DNA from: Pseudomonas guariconensis
GTDB taxonomy: Bacteria; Pseudomonadota; Gammaproteobacteria; Pseudomonadales; Pseudomonadaceae
Assembly: GCF_024127895.1 (NCBI RefSeq)
Contig: NZ_JAMYBK010000023.1
Span: forward strand, 1 to 64,000
Reading direction: 5' to 3'
DNA length: 64,000 nucleotides
The number at the start of each line of letters is the position of its first letter. Positions within the stretch are counted from its first letter, which is position 1. Both the position numbers and the translations under genes were made by a program. Shown here in pieces: positions 16,795-24,501 of this stretch. Below the pieces are notes generated by a model. The model was not told the origin of the DNA, made no database searches, and saw only the letters and a program-made list of their open reading frames with translations.

Positions 16795-17712
16795 AACCCC
16801 TTGGGGAATCTCTTCGCCGCCCAGGGCCTCGAACAGCGCCGGGAGGAACTCGGTGAAGGTCATCATCATCAGGGTGAAGCTGGCATCGAACTGCTGCTGG
16901 GCCTCTTCGCCGCCATCCTGCTCGGCCTGCTCCTGCAGCAGCTCCTCGAACTTCAGGCGCTTGATCACGGTCTTGTCGTCCAGCACGAACGACAGCTTGT
17001 CCTGCCAGGCCAGGGCCAACTGGGTGACCACCTTGCCAGTGCCCAGGTGCAGCTGGATCTCCTCGCTGGCCAGGTCCTGGCGCTTGCAGCGCACGATGCC
17101 GCCGTCTTCATGGGTGTCGCGCAGCTCGCACTCGTCCAGGACGAAGAAGTCCGCAGCCGGCGCCTGGGACTTGACCCAGTCGGTCATGGTCGCGCTCGGG
17201 GCGGTTTTCACGGTGACCGGGCGCACCGGCAGCGAGCCCATGACCTCGCGCAGGGTCGAGAGCAGGTCTTCGGCGCGCTTGGCGCTGGCCGAGTTGACCA
17301 GGATCAGGCCCAGGCGCGGGGCGATGGCGGCGAAGATCATCGAGCGACGGATGAAAGCGCGGGGCAGGAAGCTTTGGATGATGTCATCCTTGATCTGGTC
17401 GCGTTCCTTCTTGTAGACCTTGCGCATCTGCTCGGTCTCGATCTCCTCGACTTTTTCCTTGACCGCATCGTTGACCACGCTGCTGGGCAGGATGCGTTCC
17501 TCCTTGCGTGCGGCGATCAGCAGGAAGTCACCGCTGACGTGTACCAGCGGCGCGTCCTCGCCCTTGCCGAACGGGGCGACGAAACCATAGGTGGTCAGCT
17601 CCTGGCTGGCGCAGGGGCGGGCCGGCTTGCTGGCCAGGGCGGCTTCCAGTGCTTCGGGCTCGAACGGGACATCCTGGGTCAGGCGGTAGGTCAGCAGGTT
17701 CTTGAACCACAT
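16792..17712 (-). CDS. rdgC: Recombination-associated protein RdgC
   Basis: This 306-residue protein has the usual RdgC length and N-terminus (MWFKNLLTYRLTQDVPF). RdgC forms a ring dimer around DNA and inhibits RecA. I chose the ATG at 17712; the frame extends 12 codons further upstream without support (GGAGAGATTCCCC precedes 17712). It lies next to a tRNA cluster on the other strand and is normal in composition. Confidence 0.95.
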   Translation of the reverse strand: MWFKNLLTYRLTQDVPFEPEALEAALASKPARPCASQELTTYGFVAPFGKGEDAPLVHVSGDFLLIAARKEERILPSSVVNDAVKEKVEEIETEQMRKVYKKERDQIKDDIIQSFLPRAFIRRSMIFAAIAPRLGLILVNSASAKRAEDLLSTLREVMGSLPVRPVTVKTAPSATMTDWVKSQAPAADFFVLDECELRDTHEDGGIVRCKRQDLASEEIQLHLGTGKVVTQLALAWQDKLSFVLDDKTVIKRLKFEELLQEQAEQDGGEEAQQQFDASFTLMMMTFTEFLPALFEALGGEEIPQGV

Positions 17713-17868
17713 GAGGGGGAATCTCTCCTTAATGCATAAGGCGGGCATTATTCTCCGAGTGACGGTTTGCGACCACCCCTGTCAGAGGGCCAGCAGCCAT
17801 TAATCGCCAGGAAAAGGGCAGTGATGCTAGGTCTTTGAAAGGCTTCAAAAAAAATTTGAAAAAAGTGC

Positions 17869-17897
17869 TTGCCAGGGTGGCGGGTCATCCGTAGAAT
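17869..17897 (+). promoter_or_regulatory. tRNA operon promoter
   Basis: TTGCCA (17869-17874) and TAGAAT (17892-17897) are spaced by 17 bases and followed by a GC-rich discriminator (GCGCGCC) about 20 bases before the first tRNA. This is the usual form of a stringently controlled stable-RNA promoter. An A/T-rich block lies just upstream (17840-17865) and could serve as an UP element. Confidence 0.75.
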
Positions 17898-17917
17898 GCG
17901 CGCCACACCGAGACGAA

Positions 17918-17993
17918 GGGTGGTTAGCTCAGCCGGGAGAGCATCTGCCTTACAAGCAGAGGGTCGGCGGTTCGATCCCGTCACCACCCACCA
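17918..17993 (+). tRNA. tRNA-Val (anticodon TAC)
   Basis: The 76-base sequence folds as a full cloverleaf: GGGTGGT/ACCACCC acceptor stem, GCTC/GAGC D stem, TCTGC-CTTACAA-GCAGA anticodon arm giving TAC, and GGCGG-TTCGATC-CCGTC T arm. The CCA end is encoded. Confidence 0.95.
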
Positions 17994-18008
17994 ATCTCGA
18001 TGTATAGC

Positions 18009-18085
18009 GCAGCGGTAGTTCAGTCGGTTAGAATACCGGCCTGTCACGCCGGGGGTCGCGGGTTCGAGTCCCGTCCGCTGCGCCA
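18009..18085 (+). tRNA. tRNA-Asp (anticodon GTC)
   Basis: The 77-base cloverleaf has acceptor arms GCAGCGG/CCGCTGC, anticodon arm CCGGC-CTGTCAC-GCCGG giving GTC, T arm GCGGG-TTCGAGT-CCCGT, discriminator G and encoded CCA. It lies 15 bases after tRNA-Val and shares its promoter and terminator. Confidence 0.95.
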
Positions 18086-18129
18086 TATTCCAGCTTCCAG
18101 GGCCCACTGAACACCCGGAAGCCACAAAG

Positions 18130-18156
18130 AAAGCGACCTTGAGGTCGCTTTTTTTG
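18130..18156 (+). terminator. Rho-independent terminator of the tRNA operon
   Basis: AAAGCGACC-TTGA-GGTCGCTTT followed by a T-run makes a 9-bp stem with a tetraloop, 45 bases after the tRNA-Asp gene. Confidence 0.9.
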
Positions 18157-18245
18157 TTTATGGCATTGCGTCAGAATCCTTCCTGTCCGCCGGATGCGGC
18201 CAGCAGGTCGCGTTCCGGTTCTTCACCGCGAGCACGAGACCGACC

Positions 18246-19952
18246 ATGCAGGATGCCAGTACCTCTCCATCCCCCGCGCAGCCAACCCCGCTCCTGGGCA
18301 TCGACCTGGGCACCACCAATAGCCTCATCGCCGTCTGGCAGGATGGCCAGGCACGCTTGATCGCCAATGCCCTGGGCGATGTACTGACGCCGTCGGTGGT
18401 CAGCGTCGACGACGATGGCAGCATCCTGGTGGGCAAGGCCGCCCGTGCGCGCTTGACCACCCACCCGCAGCGCACCGCTGCGGCCTTCAAGCGTTTCATG
18501 GGCAGTGACAAGCGTTTCGAGCTGGGCGAGCACCGCTTCAGCCCCGAGGAGCTCTCCGCCCTGGTGCTGGGCGCGTTGAAGCAGGATGCCGAGGCCTACC
18601 TCGGCTGCCAGGTGAGCGAGGCGGTGATCTCGGTGCCGGCCTATTTCAGCGACGAGCAGCGCAAGCGCACGGTGTTCGCCGCGGAGCTGGCGGGGCTGAA
18701 GGTACAGCGGCTGATCAACGAACCGACCGCCGCGGCCATGGCCTATGGCCTGCATGAACAGGCATTCGAGCGCACGCTGGTATTCGACCTGGGCGGCGGC
18801 ACCTTCGATGTCACCGTACTGGAGTACGCCCTGCCGCTGATCGAGGTGCATGCCTCCACCGGCGACAACTACCTGGGCGGAGAGGATTTTACCGACGCCT
18901 TGCTGGCCGCCTGCCTGCACGACTGGGGCCTCGAGGCCGAGGGCCTGGAACCCCAGGCGCTGGCCAGCCTGCATGACGCCATCGAGCAGTTCAAGCATGA
19001 CCTGGGCGAGGGCAAGCGCACCCTGGGCTGGAATGGCGATGGCCAACTGCGCGAGTGGACGCTCGACGAGACGCGCCTGCAGTCGATCTGGGCACCGTTG
19101 CTGGCCCGGGTGCGAGCGCCCATCGAACAGGCTCTGCGCGATGCCCGCCTGAGCCCGCGCGAGCTGGACAGCCTGGTGCTGGTCGGCGGTGCCACGCGCA
19201 TGCCGCAGATCCAGCAACTGGTGGCCAAGCTGTTCGGCCGTCTGCCGTACCGTCATCTCGACCCGGACACCATCGTCGCCCTCGGCGCTGCCAGCCAGGC
19301 CGCCTGCAAGGCCCGTGACCAGGCCATCGACGAGCTGATTCTCACCGACGTCTGCCCCTATACCCTGGGCGTGGCGTCCCAGCGTGGCGAGGAGGTGTCC
19401 GGCGCCTTTTCGCCGATCATCGAGCGCAACACGGTCATCCCCACCTCCAAGGTGCAGCGCTTCTACAGCAGTCATCCGCAGCAGAAAAGCGTGCGCATCG
19501 ACGTGTACCAGGGCGAGCGCCCCTGGGTGCGCGACAACATCCTGGTAGACAGTTTCGAGATTCCCTTGCAGCAGACCGGGCAGGTGCAGTCGCTGGACGT
19601 GCGCTTCAGCTACGACATCAATGGCCTGCTGGAGGTGGACGTGACCTTCCTGGAAACGGGCCAGAAGCACAGCCACAGCATCGACCGCAGCCCCACTGGC
19701 CTTGACGCCGAGGCCCGCCAGGCCAGCCATGAGCGCCTGGCGCGGTTGAAGATCCACCCCCGCGACGCCTTGCCCAACCGCACCCTGCTGGCGCGCCTGG
19801 AGCGGGCCTGGATGCAGAGCCTGGGCGACGAGCGCGAGTTGATCGGCAGTTGGCTGGATGCCTTCAATGCGGTGCTGGCCAGCCAGCAGGCTGGCGAGAT
19901 CAACCGGCAGCGCCAGCAGTTGAGCCAGGCGCTGGACGATCTGCGTTACTGA
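18246..19952 (+). CDS. hscC: Hsp70-family chaperone HscC
   Basis: This 568-residue protein is a short Hsp70. Nucleotide-binding signatures are GIDLGTTNSLIAVW (near residue 18), the DLGGGTFDVTVLE phosphate-2 loop, and VLVGGATRMPQIQ. The substrate-binding beta-domain follows (about 375-500), and the C-terminal lid is shorter than in DnaK, as in HscC. It faces, in convergent orientation, a J-like protein and a DUF1266 protein. In E. coli hscC also sits beside djlB/djlC and DUF1266 genes, so these are its likely partners. AGCACGAGACC lies before the ATG. Confidence 0.9.
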   Translation: MQDASTSPSPAQPTPLLGIDLGTTNSLIAVWQDGQARLIANALGDVLTPSVVSVDDDGSILVGKAARARLTTHPQRTAAAFKRFMGSDKRFELGEHRFSPEELSALVLGALKQDAEAYLGCQVSEAVISVPAYFSDEQRKRTVFAAELAGLKVQRLINEPTAAAMAYGLHEQAFERTLVFDLGGGTFDVTVLEYALPLIEVHASTGDNYLGGEDFTDALLAACLHDWGLEAEGLEPQALASLHDAIEQFKHDLGEGKRTLGWNGDGQLREWTLDETRLQSIWAPLLARVRAPIEQALRDARLSPRELDSLVLVGGATRMPQIQQLVAKLFGRLPYRHLDPDTIVALGAASQAACKARDQAIDELILTDVCPYTLGVASQRGEEVSGAFSPIIERNTVIPTSKVQRFYSSHPQQKSVRIDVYQGERPWVRDNILVDSFEIPLQQTGQVQSLDVRFSYDINGLLEVDVTFLETGQKHSHSIDRSPTGLDAEARQASHERLARLKIHPRDALPNRTLLARLERAWMQSLGDERELIGSWLDAFNAVLASQQAGEINRQRQQLSQALDDLRY

Positions 19953-19995
19953 AAGCCAAGGCCCAGGGATCAATGCCGGTCGGTCAAGGGGGGCT

Positions 19996-20014
19996 GGGGC
20001 TGCAAAGCAGCCCC
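19996..20014. terminator. Convergent hairpin between hscC and the J-like gene
   Basis: GGGGCTG-CAAAG-CAGCCCC forms a perfect 7-bp GC stem in the 84-bp gap between two converging genes. There is no T-run, so it may be a weak or Rho-assisted terminator in either direction. Confidence 0.4.
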
Positions 20015-20036
20015 GGGGGCGGTGAAGAACGCAGAC

Positions 20037-22682
20037 CTAGCGCCGCAACGCCGCTTGCAGCCCGTACTGCAGAACATCCTGCCTACTCGCGGTGATGCCA
20101 TAGCGGTTAGGCAACGGATCACCTCCAAGACCGAGCAGCACCAGCACGGCGAACGGCAACAACCGGCTGACCCCCATCAGCACCAGCAGCGACGGTACGC
20201 CACGCCCCATGTCGCGCAGGCGGCGCAGGCAGGCGCTGATCAGCACCAGGGCGATCACCGGCAGCACCGCGGGCTGCGTGGTATAGAAGGGGGCCGCCAA
20301 CAGGCACAGCAGCAATTGCAGGGCAAAGTTGCTGCGATCCAGGCGGCTGCGCAGTTTCCATAGCTCCCAGGCCGGTGTCGGGGGCGTCTGCGCGAACTTG
20401 AACAACAGGCGCTCGCTCCACGACAGCAGGGCGGTGAGGGCACAACGCAGGCCGAGATCGAGGTTCGGATCGTCCTTGCCCCGTTGCAATGCCCGCAGGG
20501 TACGGTGGCGTGGAATGCCATCCAGGCCTTGCCCTGCCAGGCTGCGCAGGCTGTTCAGGGCGCTGCGCAACAGGTCGTATTCCAAGCCCAGGCCAAGCGC
20601 CCTGGCATCCCGCGCAGACAACACGGGCGTGCCCTTGACCAGGCTGTCGCGAAAGCGCAGCGCCAACTCGCTGCCCGCATCCAGGCCTTCGAGCCGTTCC
20701 AGCATGCGCTGGCGTTGCGCCCTGTCCAGGCTGGGGTCGTGGTAGAGCACGGCGTACAACAGCATCTGGTGGAGCCGATGCCCGTCAAGCAGCGGTGTGC
20801 AGTGTTCCAGGCAGGCATGCAGTTGCAGGTTGCTCGGCAGCCTGTCGCTGGCCAGCGCCTGGTGCAGGTCGAGCAGGCGTGCGCTGACGATGCGCTGCAG
20901 TGGATCATGGCCGTCCAGCCAACCGAGCAGGTGGTCGGTTTCGTCCTGGCGCTGCAGGTGCAGGAGCAGGTCGTGCAAGGCGGCGCAGGGGTGCCCGGCG
21001 GGAAACGCCAGCTGCGTGAGCAGTGTCGGCGAAACCAGCGCCAGCCAGCGGGCAGGGTCGAGCACCAGGGCGAGCATGAACAGGTTCTGCCGGTGCCAGC
21101 CCCACAAGGCCTCGTCGTCGTCGGGCGGCGCCGGCAGCAGCGCCTGCTCGGTCAGCAACGCCTGCACATCCATGGCGAAGGGGGCGGTGAACATGCGTTG
21201 CATCTGGAAGTGGTCGTTGAGCCGCTGCAGGGCGATGGCCGAGTAGGGGCGCATGCGCCGCAGCCATTCGCGGCACACCGGGTGAATGTCGACCTCGTCG
21301 AGCGCCTCGGGCAGCATGGGCGCCGGGTCGTCGCTGGCGCAGGCGCGCACCAGGGCCTGCACCACCGGCGAGTGCTCGAGCCAGTGCAACTGTTGTTCGG
21401 CCTGGCGCTGGAAGCCTTCCAGGATCAAGGCATCGAGGGCATCTTCGCCGACAGGCTCGGCGAGGACCTGCCGCAGCAGGCCGGCCTCTCCCCGCTGCAA
21501 GGCCCAGGCATGCCGGTACAGGCGGTGCAGCGCGTGGTCCTGCTGGTCCTCCAGCAGCCAGGCGAGCAGTGGCAGTTCGTCGTCGCCATCCAGGCGCCAC
21601 TCGACGAAGCGGCCGGCGATGCCGTCCAGTTCCAGGCGTGCGGCTTGTGACCAGCGCGCCAGGGTCTGCGGGCTTTGCGCCGGGCTGCCCCAGGCCTGCG
21701 CCGGATCGGCCAGGTAGTCGGGCCAGGTAGTGGGCCTGGCCTGTCGGTCGAAGGCCTGGATCAGCAGGGGCAGGCGCTGGGGCTGGAGCCGGGTGCACAG
21801 GTCGAGCAGCCAGCGTTCGGCCTCGGGGTGCGCCTGCTCGCGCCACAGCCGCAGCCAGCAGTCCAGGGCCTGCTCCTGCGCGCCGAGGGCATCGGCCTGG
21901 CGCGCCAGCAGGTAGAGCAGGTCGGGATCGTCCGGGGCCAGGCGCTGCCGTTCCAGCAGGAGCCCATGCAAGGTGCGGCTGGCGATCCCGGCCTGGCTGA
22001 ATTGCACCAGCAGGCGCTGCACCAGGGCTTCATCGTCAGGGATCGCCAGGCAGGTATGCAGGCTGGCGAACTGCTCGTACTCGAACAGTGGACGGTTCTG
22101 GTAGCAGTACTCCAGGCTGCGGAAGTACCACAGCGTTTCCAACTGCGCGGTGGGAGGCCAGTCGCGCATCAGGCCGGTGTCGAACGGGTCTGGCTCTTCC
22201 AGGCGTTGCAGCAGGGCCTCCACCTCTTGCGGGTTGGGCAGGCGCAGCACCTGCTCGGCCCAGCCCAGGCGCCGGGCCAGCAGGTTGGCGCAGCGGTGGC
22301 CGAGCGGCCCGCAGTTGGGCAGTAGCGCCAGCAATTGCCGGCCGAGGTCTTCCAGCGTCTCCAGCGGCAACTCGTCGAGTTCGGCGATGTAGCGCTGCCA
22401 AGCCTGGGGATCGAAGCGTTGGGTGGGCTCCTCCAGCAAGCGGTGAAAGGCCGCCAGCGCCGGATGGCGTTGCGTATCGTCGTGGTCTGGCGCTCGTTCC
22501 TCCAGGCTCGACGCTGCGCCTTCGCGGGCCAGGCGCAGGGCTTGCTCATAGGCTGCGCGCAGGGCCTGGAAGCCCTCCGGGTCGGATTCCGGGTGGTGCG
22601 CCGGCAACTGGCGGCGGTAGGCCTGGCGGATGGCGTCCAGGTCGTGGGTCGGCTCCAGGCCCAGGTGAATCCAGCAACTCAT
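20037..22682 (-). CDS. J-domain-like membrane protein, DjlB/DjlC type
   Basis: This 881-residue protein begins with a degenerate J domain: helix II and III are recognisable (AIRQAYRRQLPAHHPESDP, then GFQALRAAYEQALRLA), but the HPD motif reads HPE. The long middle region is helical with TPR-like character and no recognised motif; two or three membrane helices lie near the C terminus (about residues 795-860). The start at 22682 forms an ATGA overlap with the upstream DUF1266 gene. E. coli DjlB and DjlC, cochaperones of HscC, are likewise J-like membrane proteins beside hscC. Partnership with HscC is inferred from this arrangement. Confidence 0.72.
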   Translation of the reverse strand: MSCWIHLGLEPTHDLDAIRQAYRRQLPAHHPESDPEGFQALRAAYEQALRLAREGAASSLEERAPDHDDTQRHPALAAFHRLLEEPTQRFDPQAWQRYIAELDELPLETLEDLGRQLLALLPNCGPLGHRCANLLARRLGWAEQVLRLPNPQEVEALLQRLEEPDPFDTGLMRDWPPTAQLETLWYFRSLEYCYQNRPLFEYEQFASLHTCLAIPDDEALVQRLLVQFSQAGIASRTLHGLLLERQRLAPDDPDLLYLLARQADALGAQEQALDCWLRLWREQAHPEAERWLLDLCTRLQPQRLPLLIQAFDRQARPTTWPDYLADPAQAWGSPAQSPQTLARWSQAARLELDGIAGRFVEWRLDGDDELPLLAWLLEDQQDHALHRLYRHAWALQRGEAGLLRQVLAEPVGEDALDALILEGFQRQAEQQLHWLEHSPVVQALVRACASDDPAPMLPEALDEVDIHPVCREWLRRMRPYSAIALQRLNDHFQMQRMFTAPFAMDVQALLTEQALLPAPPDDDEALWGWHRQNLFMLALVLDPARWLALVSPTLLTQLAFPAGHPCAALHDLLLHLQRQDETDHLLGWLDGHDPLQRIVSARLLDLHQALASDRLPSNLQLHACLEHCTPLLDGHRLHQMLLYAVLYHDPSLDRAQRQRMLERLEGLDAGSELALRFRDSLVKGTPVLSARDARALGLGLEYDLLRSALNSLRSLAGQGLDGIPRHRTLRALQRGKDDPNLDLGLRCALTALLSWSERLLFKFAQTPPTPAWELWKLRSRLDRSNFALQLLLCLLAAPFYTTQPAVLPVIALVLISACLRRLRDMGRGVPSLLVLMGVSRLLPFAVLVLLGLGGDPLPNRYGITASRQDVLQYGLQAALRR

Positions 22683-23371
22683 GACCAGCAGCCCTCTTCC
22701 AGCGAGGCGGGGCGTTGCGGTTCGGGCAGCGGCAGGTCCCAGGGCAGGCTGCGCAGCAGGCTGCTGGCGCCGAGCCGCAGGTTGAGCACGATGCAACGGT
22801 TCCAGTGCTCGCTGCCTTGGCGCTCGAGGTCGGCGGCGAGGCTTTCGTCGCTGCTCTGCGAGACATTCCACAAGGCCTTGCCGAACAGGTAGCCGGCCAG
22901 GTAACTGTCCCAGCGGTTGTAGTAGTGGCGCGCGCGCAGGGCCAGGCGATGGTGCAGGTAGAGGCTCTCGTCGCGGCTGACCAGGCCCTTCTTCACCCCG
23001 GCGCGCAGCAAGAAACCCATGCGCCCCAGGTCCCAGGCACGGGTACCGCCGGGGCCGCAATCGGGGAAGGTGCGCGCGGCATATTCGAACTTGATGCGTT
23101 CGCGCAGCGGCAGGCCGTCGAGCAAGCTGCGCCATTGGCTGGGCAGGCAGCGCTGGAATTGCCAGTAGGCTTCGCTCAGCTCCGTGGCGTGGCCGTTGTC
23201 GGCCATGTGCAGGGTGTCCAGCAGTTGGCTGCGGTCGTTGATGCCCCAGCCGCGTTCCAGGTCGGTCTGGTCTTCGCCTTCGAAGTACTCGGCGGCGGTA
23301 TAGCTGGCGCCGTTGAGGGCGGCCATGGGCGCCGAGAGGGCATGCAGCCAGCGCTGTGCGTGTTCATCCAT
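22679..23371 (-). CDS. DUF1266-family protein
   Basis: This 230-residue protein shows the DUF1266 pattern: WGINDRSQLLDTL near residue 42 and RAWDLGRMGFLLRAGVKKG near 110-130. No signal or membrane helix is visible. CAGGAG lies 9 bases before the ATG. Its stop overlaps the start of the J-like gene, so they are co-translated. E. coli YbeU and YbeR, of the same family, flank hscC and the djl genes, which suggests a shared but undescribed function in this chaperone module. Confidence 0.75.
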   Translation of the reverse strand: MDEHAQRWLHALSAPMAALNGASYTAAEYFEGEDQTDLERGWGINDRSQLLDTLHMADNGHATELSEAYWQFQRCLPSQWRSLLDGLPLRERIKFEYAARTFPDCGPGGTRAWDLGRMGFLLRAGVKKGLVSRDESLYLHHRLALRARHYYNRWDSYLAGYLFGKALWNVSQSSDESLAADLERQGSEHWNRCIVLNLRLGASSLLRSLPWDLPLPEPQRPASLEEGCWS

Positions 23372-23385
23372 GAGCGGGCTCCTGA

Positions 23386-24177
23386 TCAGACGACGTCCTG
23401 GCGCAAGGCCCGTTCCTCTTCACGCAGGGTGAGCACCTCGAAGCCTTGGCCCGTGACCGCCACGGTATGCTCCCACTGCGCCGACAGGGCGCGGTCGCGG
23501 GTGATCACCGTCCAGCCATCGCGCAGGGTGCGTGTGCCGCGCCCGCCCTGGTTGATCATCGGTTCGATGGTGAAGACCATGCCAGGCTTGAGTTTCATGC
23601 CCATGCCCCGTTGGCCCACGTGCAGCACCTCGGGTGCCTCGTGCATCTGCCGGCCGATGCCATGCCCGCAGTATTCGCGCACGACGCTGTAGCCGGCGGC
23701 TTCGGCATGGGCCTGGATGGCATGGCCGATATCGCCGAGGGTGGCGCCCGGACGGACCTGCTCGATGCCCTTCCACAGCGCCGCGTAGGTGGTGTCCACC
23801 AGGCGCCGGGCCTCGTCGCTGACCGGGCCGAGGCAGTACATCTTCGACGAGTCGGCGATGTAGCCGCCCTGTTCCAGGGTGATGTCGACGTTGACGATCG
23901 AGCCTTCCCCTAGCACCTCGTCGGCATTCGGCACGCCGTGGCAGACCACGTGGTCCACGGAGGTGTTGAGGGCGTAGGGGAAACCGTACTGGCCCTTGCT
24001 CGCCGGGCGTGCCTTGAGCGTTTCGACGATGAACGCCTCGGCGCGGTCGTTGATCTGCAGGGTGGTCACCCCGGGACGGATGAAGCCGTCGAGGTGGGCG
24101 AAAACCTGAGCCAGCAGTTGCCCGGCGCGGCGCATCAGGTCGAGTTGGGCGGGGGTCTTGAGGATCACCTGGGACAT
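23386..24177 (-). CDS. map: Type I methionine aminopeptidase
   Basis: This 263-residue enzyme removes the initiator methionine from nascent proteins. The pita-bread metal ligands are in place: the DHVVCHGVPN substrate histidine, the two aspartates in NVDITLEQGGYIADSSKMY, the CGHGIGRQMHEAPEV histidine, and the two glutamates near FTIEPMINQG and in the SAQWEHTV block. The start at 24177 (MSQVILKTP) fits family length; an earlier in-frame ATG has no support. It is probably a second copy besides the rpsB-linked map gene of Pseudomonas; that gene is outside the window. Confidence 0.93.
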   Translation of the reverse strand: MSQVILKTPAQLDLMRRAGQLLAQVFAHLDGFIRPGVTTLQINDRAEAFIVETLKARPASKGQYGFPYALNTSVDHVVCHGVPNADEVLGEGSIVNVDITLEQGGYIADSSKMYCLGPVSDEARRLVDTTYAALWKGIEQVRPGATLGDIGHAIQAHAEAAGYSVVREYCGHGIGRQMHEAPEVLHVGQRGMGMKLKPGMVFTIEPMINQGGRGTRTLRDGWTVITRDRALSAQWEHTVAVTGQGFEVLTLREEERALRQDVV

Positions 24178-24240
24178 GGGGGCAGGGGCGGATCTCGATC
24201 GATAGGGGTGTTCAGGATATCCCCATGAGGATCGCAGGTG

Positions 24241-24274
24241 CCACCGCTTGGTGCGCGGGTCACCAGGATGGTGC
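24241..24274 (+). promoter_or_regulatory. Tandem NtrC-like binding sites upstream of the nitrate reductase gene
   Basis: TCACCAGGATGGTGC (24260-24274) matches the GCAC-N7-GTGC NtrC dyad with one mismatch. CCACCGCTTGGTGC (24241-24254), 19 bases upstream, is a weaker copy with a spacer one base short. The better site is about 85 bases upstream of a sigma-54 promoter, a normal distance for an enhancer. NtrC control would make the gene responsive to nitrogen starvation. Confidence 0.6.
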
Positions 24275-24350
24275 GGTATCGGGGTTTCCATAGGCGAGTG
24301 CTGGGGCGCGAAACGGCCCCAAAGCACGCTTCACAGCCTCGCCCTCCCAC

Positions 24351-24366
24351 TGGCCCGCCTTTTGCT
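24351..24366 (+). promoter_or_regulatory. Sigma-54 promoter of the nitrate reductase gene
   Basis: TGGCCCG-CCTT-TTGCT matches the -24/-12 consensus: the GG (24352-24353) and GC (24364-24365) are separated by ten bases. The transcript should begin near 24377, leaving a leader of about 125 bases. Confidence 0.75.
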
Positions 24367-24382
24367 GCAGCTCGTCCATCCA

Positions 24383-24475
24383 GGCCATCAACGCCGATGG
24401 CCCACATCCTCTTCACGACAAAGGCGCCGTGTTGCCCCTCCTGCTCCAGCAGGCCGGGGCGGCCGGCGCTTTTTT
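24383..24475 (+). promoter_or_regulatory. ANTAR-type (NasT) antitermination leader with terminator
   Basis: The leader begins with a perfect hairpin, GGCCATC-AACGCC-GATGGCC (24383-24402). Its hexaloop has A at position 1 and G at position 4, as bound by ANTAR proteins such as NasT. A less regular second hairpin (24408-24424, loop CACGAC) touches the left arm of an intrinsic terminator: GCGCCG (24424-24429) pairs with CGGCGC (24464-24469) around an inner stem, followed by a T-run. The second loop does not show the A1/G4 rule. nasS/nasT are not in the window. Confidence 0.7.
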
Positions 24476-24501
24476 CGTTCATTCGGGCAGGAGACAGATC
24501 G

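Noticed and set aside
17918..18085. tRNA genes as an integration site of a genomic island
   Set aside because: No integrase, no direct repeat of a tRNA 3' end, and flanking genes are ordinary chromosomal ones with normal composition.
22683..23135. N-terminal extension of the J-like protein
   Set aside because: The extra 151 codons are an out-of-frame reading of the DUF1266 gene; the ATGA overlap at 22679-22682 and the J-like start fix the real start.
24178..24501. N-terminal extension of the nitrate reductase by 88 codons
   Set aside because: The extension would translate the NtrC sites, sigma-54 promoter and terminator; the AGGAG-preceded ATG at 24502 leads directly into the Fe-S motif.
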